Below are positions 49,693-49,842 of a DNA stretch of 49,842 nucleotides, piece after piece. How positions within the stretch are numbered: position 1 is the stretch's first letter; each line of letters opens with the position of its first letter. Source of the DNA: Alphaproteobacteria bacterium (GTDB taxonomy: Bacteria; Pseudomonadota; Alphaproteobacteria; GCA-2731375); the NCBI GenBank assembly GCA_030746635.1, contig JASLMH010000011.1:1-49842 (forward strand), written 5' to 3'. The notes beneath the pieces were generated by a model. It did not search any database. It had not been told where the DNA came from and saw only the letters and a program-made list of their open reading frames with translations. The position numbers were made by a program, and so were the translations under genes.

Positions 49693-49842
49693 ATGAATAT
49701 CAGGAAGTATATGACAGCGGCGGCGGTGACGATCACGGCCGCCGCTTTCGCCGGCGACGCCATGGCGCGCGATTTCACCATCGCCTCGTGGGGCGGCGGC
49801 TATCAGGATTCGCAGCGCAAGCATTTCTTTAAGCCGTTCGGC
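49693..49842 (+). CDS. ABC transporter substrate-binding protein, N-terminal part (partial)
   Basis: The first 50 codons run to the end of the window. A GGGAGGAATAACAG ribosome site precedes the ATG. The protein begins with a signal peptide (MNIRKYMTAAAVTITAAAF, cleavage near AMA at residues 23-25) and the mature start RDFTIASWGGGYQDSQRKHFF. The TIASWGGGYQ opening is typical of extracellular solute-binding proteins for polyamines and similar compounds. It faces away from the polyamine-type ATPase gene across about 118 bases, so the pair probably serves one transporter. Permease genes are expected beyond the window. Confidence 0.8.
   Translation, partial: MNIRKYMTAAAVTITAAAFAGDAMARDFTIASWGGGYQDSQRKHFFKPFG

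Overview
The window is a GC-rich (roughly two-thirds G+C by eye), densely packed bacterial chromosome segment. Short operons with ATGA/TGATG stop-start overlaps, strong GGAGG ribosome sites, a palindromic extragenic repeat, and a mix of TRAP and ABC uptake genes with acyl-CoA catabolism all suggest a metabolically versatile alphaproteobacterium, plausibly of the Rhodospirillales; that placement is inference. I see no rRNA, tRNA, CRISPR array, phage or intact insertion sequence, and no gene-free stretch longer than 300 bases.

Layout. (1) 1-3896, + strand: end of a glutathione S-transferase, an enoyl-CoA hydratase, a luciferase-like monooxygenase, an alpha/beta hydrolase and a C-terminally short aminotransferase, closed by palindromic repeat copy 1. 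(2) 4028-8990: a succinate-semialdehyde-type dehydrogenase (-), divergent from a two-subunit CoA-transferase and an AGPS-like FAD-linked oxidase (+). (3) 8999-16401, - strand: MarR regulator, candidate operator, stand-alone lipoyl carrier, E1 alpha/beta of a 2-oxo acid dehydrogenase, two SDRs and a three-gene TRAP transporter. (4) 16550-23544, - strand: a branched-chain 2-oxo acid dehydrogenase operon (E1 alpha, E1 beta, E2) with an AhpD-like protein, a D-2-hydroxyacid dehydrogenase, a leucine dehydrogenase and a GntR regulator. Amino acids and 2-hydroxy acids could both feed 2-oxo acids into the E1/E2 complex. (5) 23676-26418, + strand: class III CoA-transferase, methyltransferase and ApaG.

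(6) 26415-35701 is the most unusual part. A fumarate-reductase-like flavoprotein with a tiny 2Fe-2S partner (-) faces a six-gene + strand operon. That operon holds a B12-dependent acyl-CoA mutase split into large and small subunits, an acyl-CoA-dehydrogenase-like protein, an amidohydrolase, a CocE/NonD hydrolase and a tandem hotdog protein. The mutase lacks residues that known methylmalonyl-CoA-type mutases use (the substrate-carboxylate arginine and the active-site histidine), so its substrate is probably new. Repeat copy 2 closes the operon.

(7) 35824-42751: cyclase, iron alcohol dehydrogenase and a second methyltransferase, then a tightly coupled trio of TcuA-like flavoprotein, MmgE/PrpD protein and 3-hydroxyisobutyrate-dehydrogenase-like enzyme. 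(8) 42996-46683: a 912-residue metzincin-type protease without a visible signal peptide, and a beta-rich partner. (9) 46865-49842: leuC without an adjacent leuD, then a polyamine-type ABC ATPase divergent from the start of its likely binding protein.
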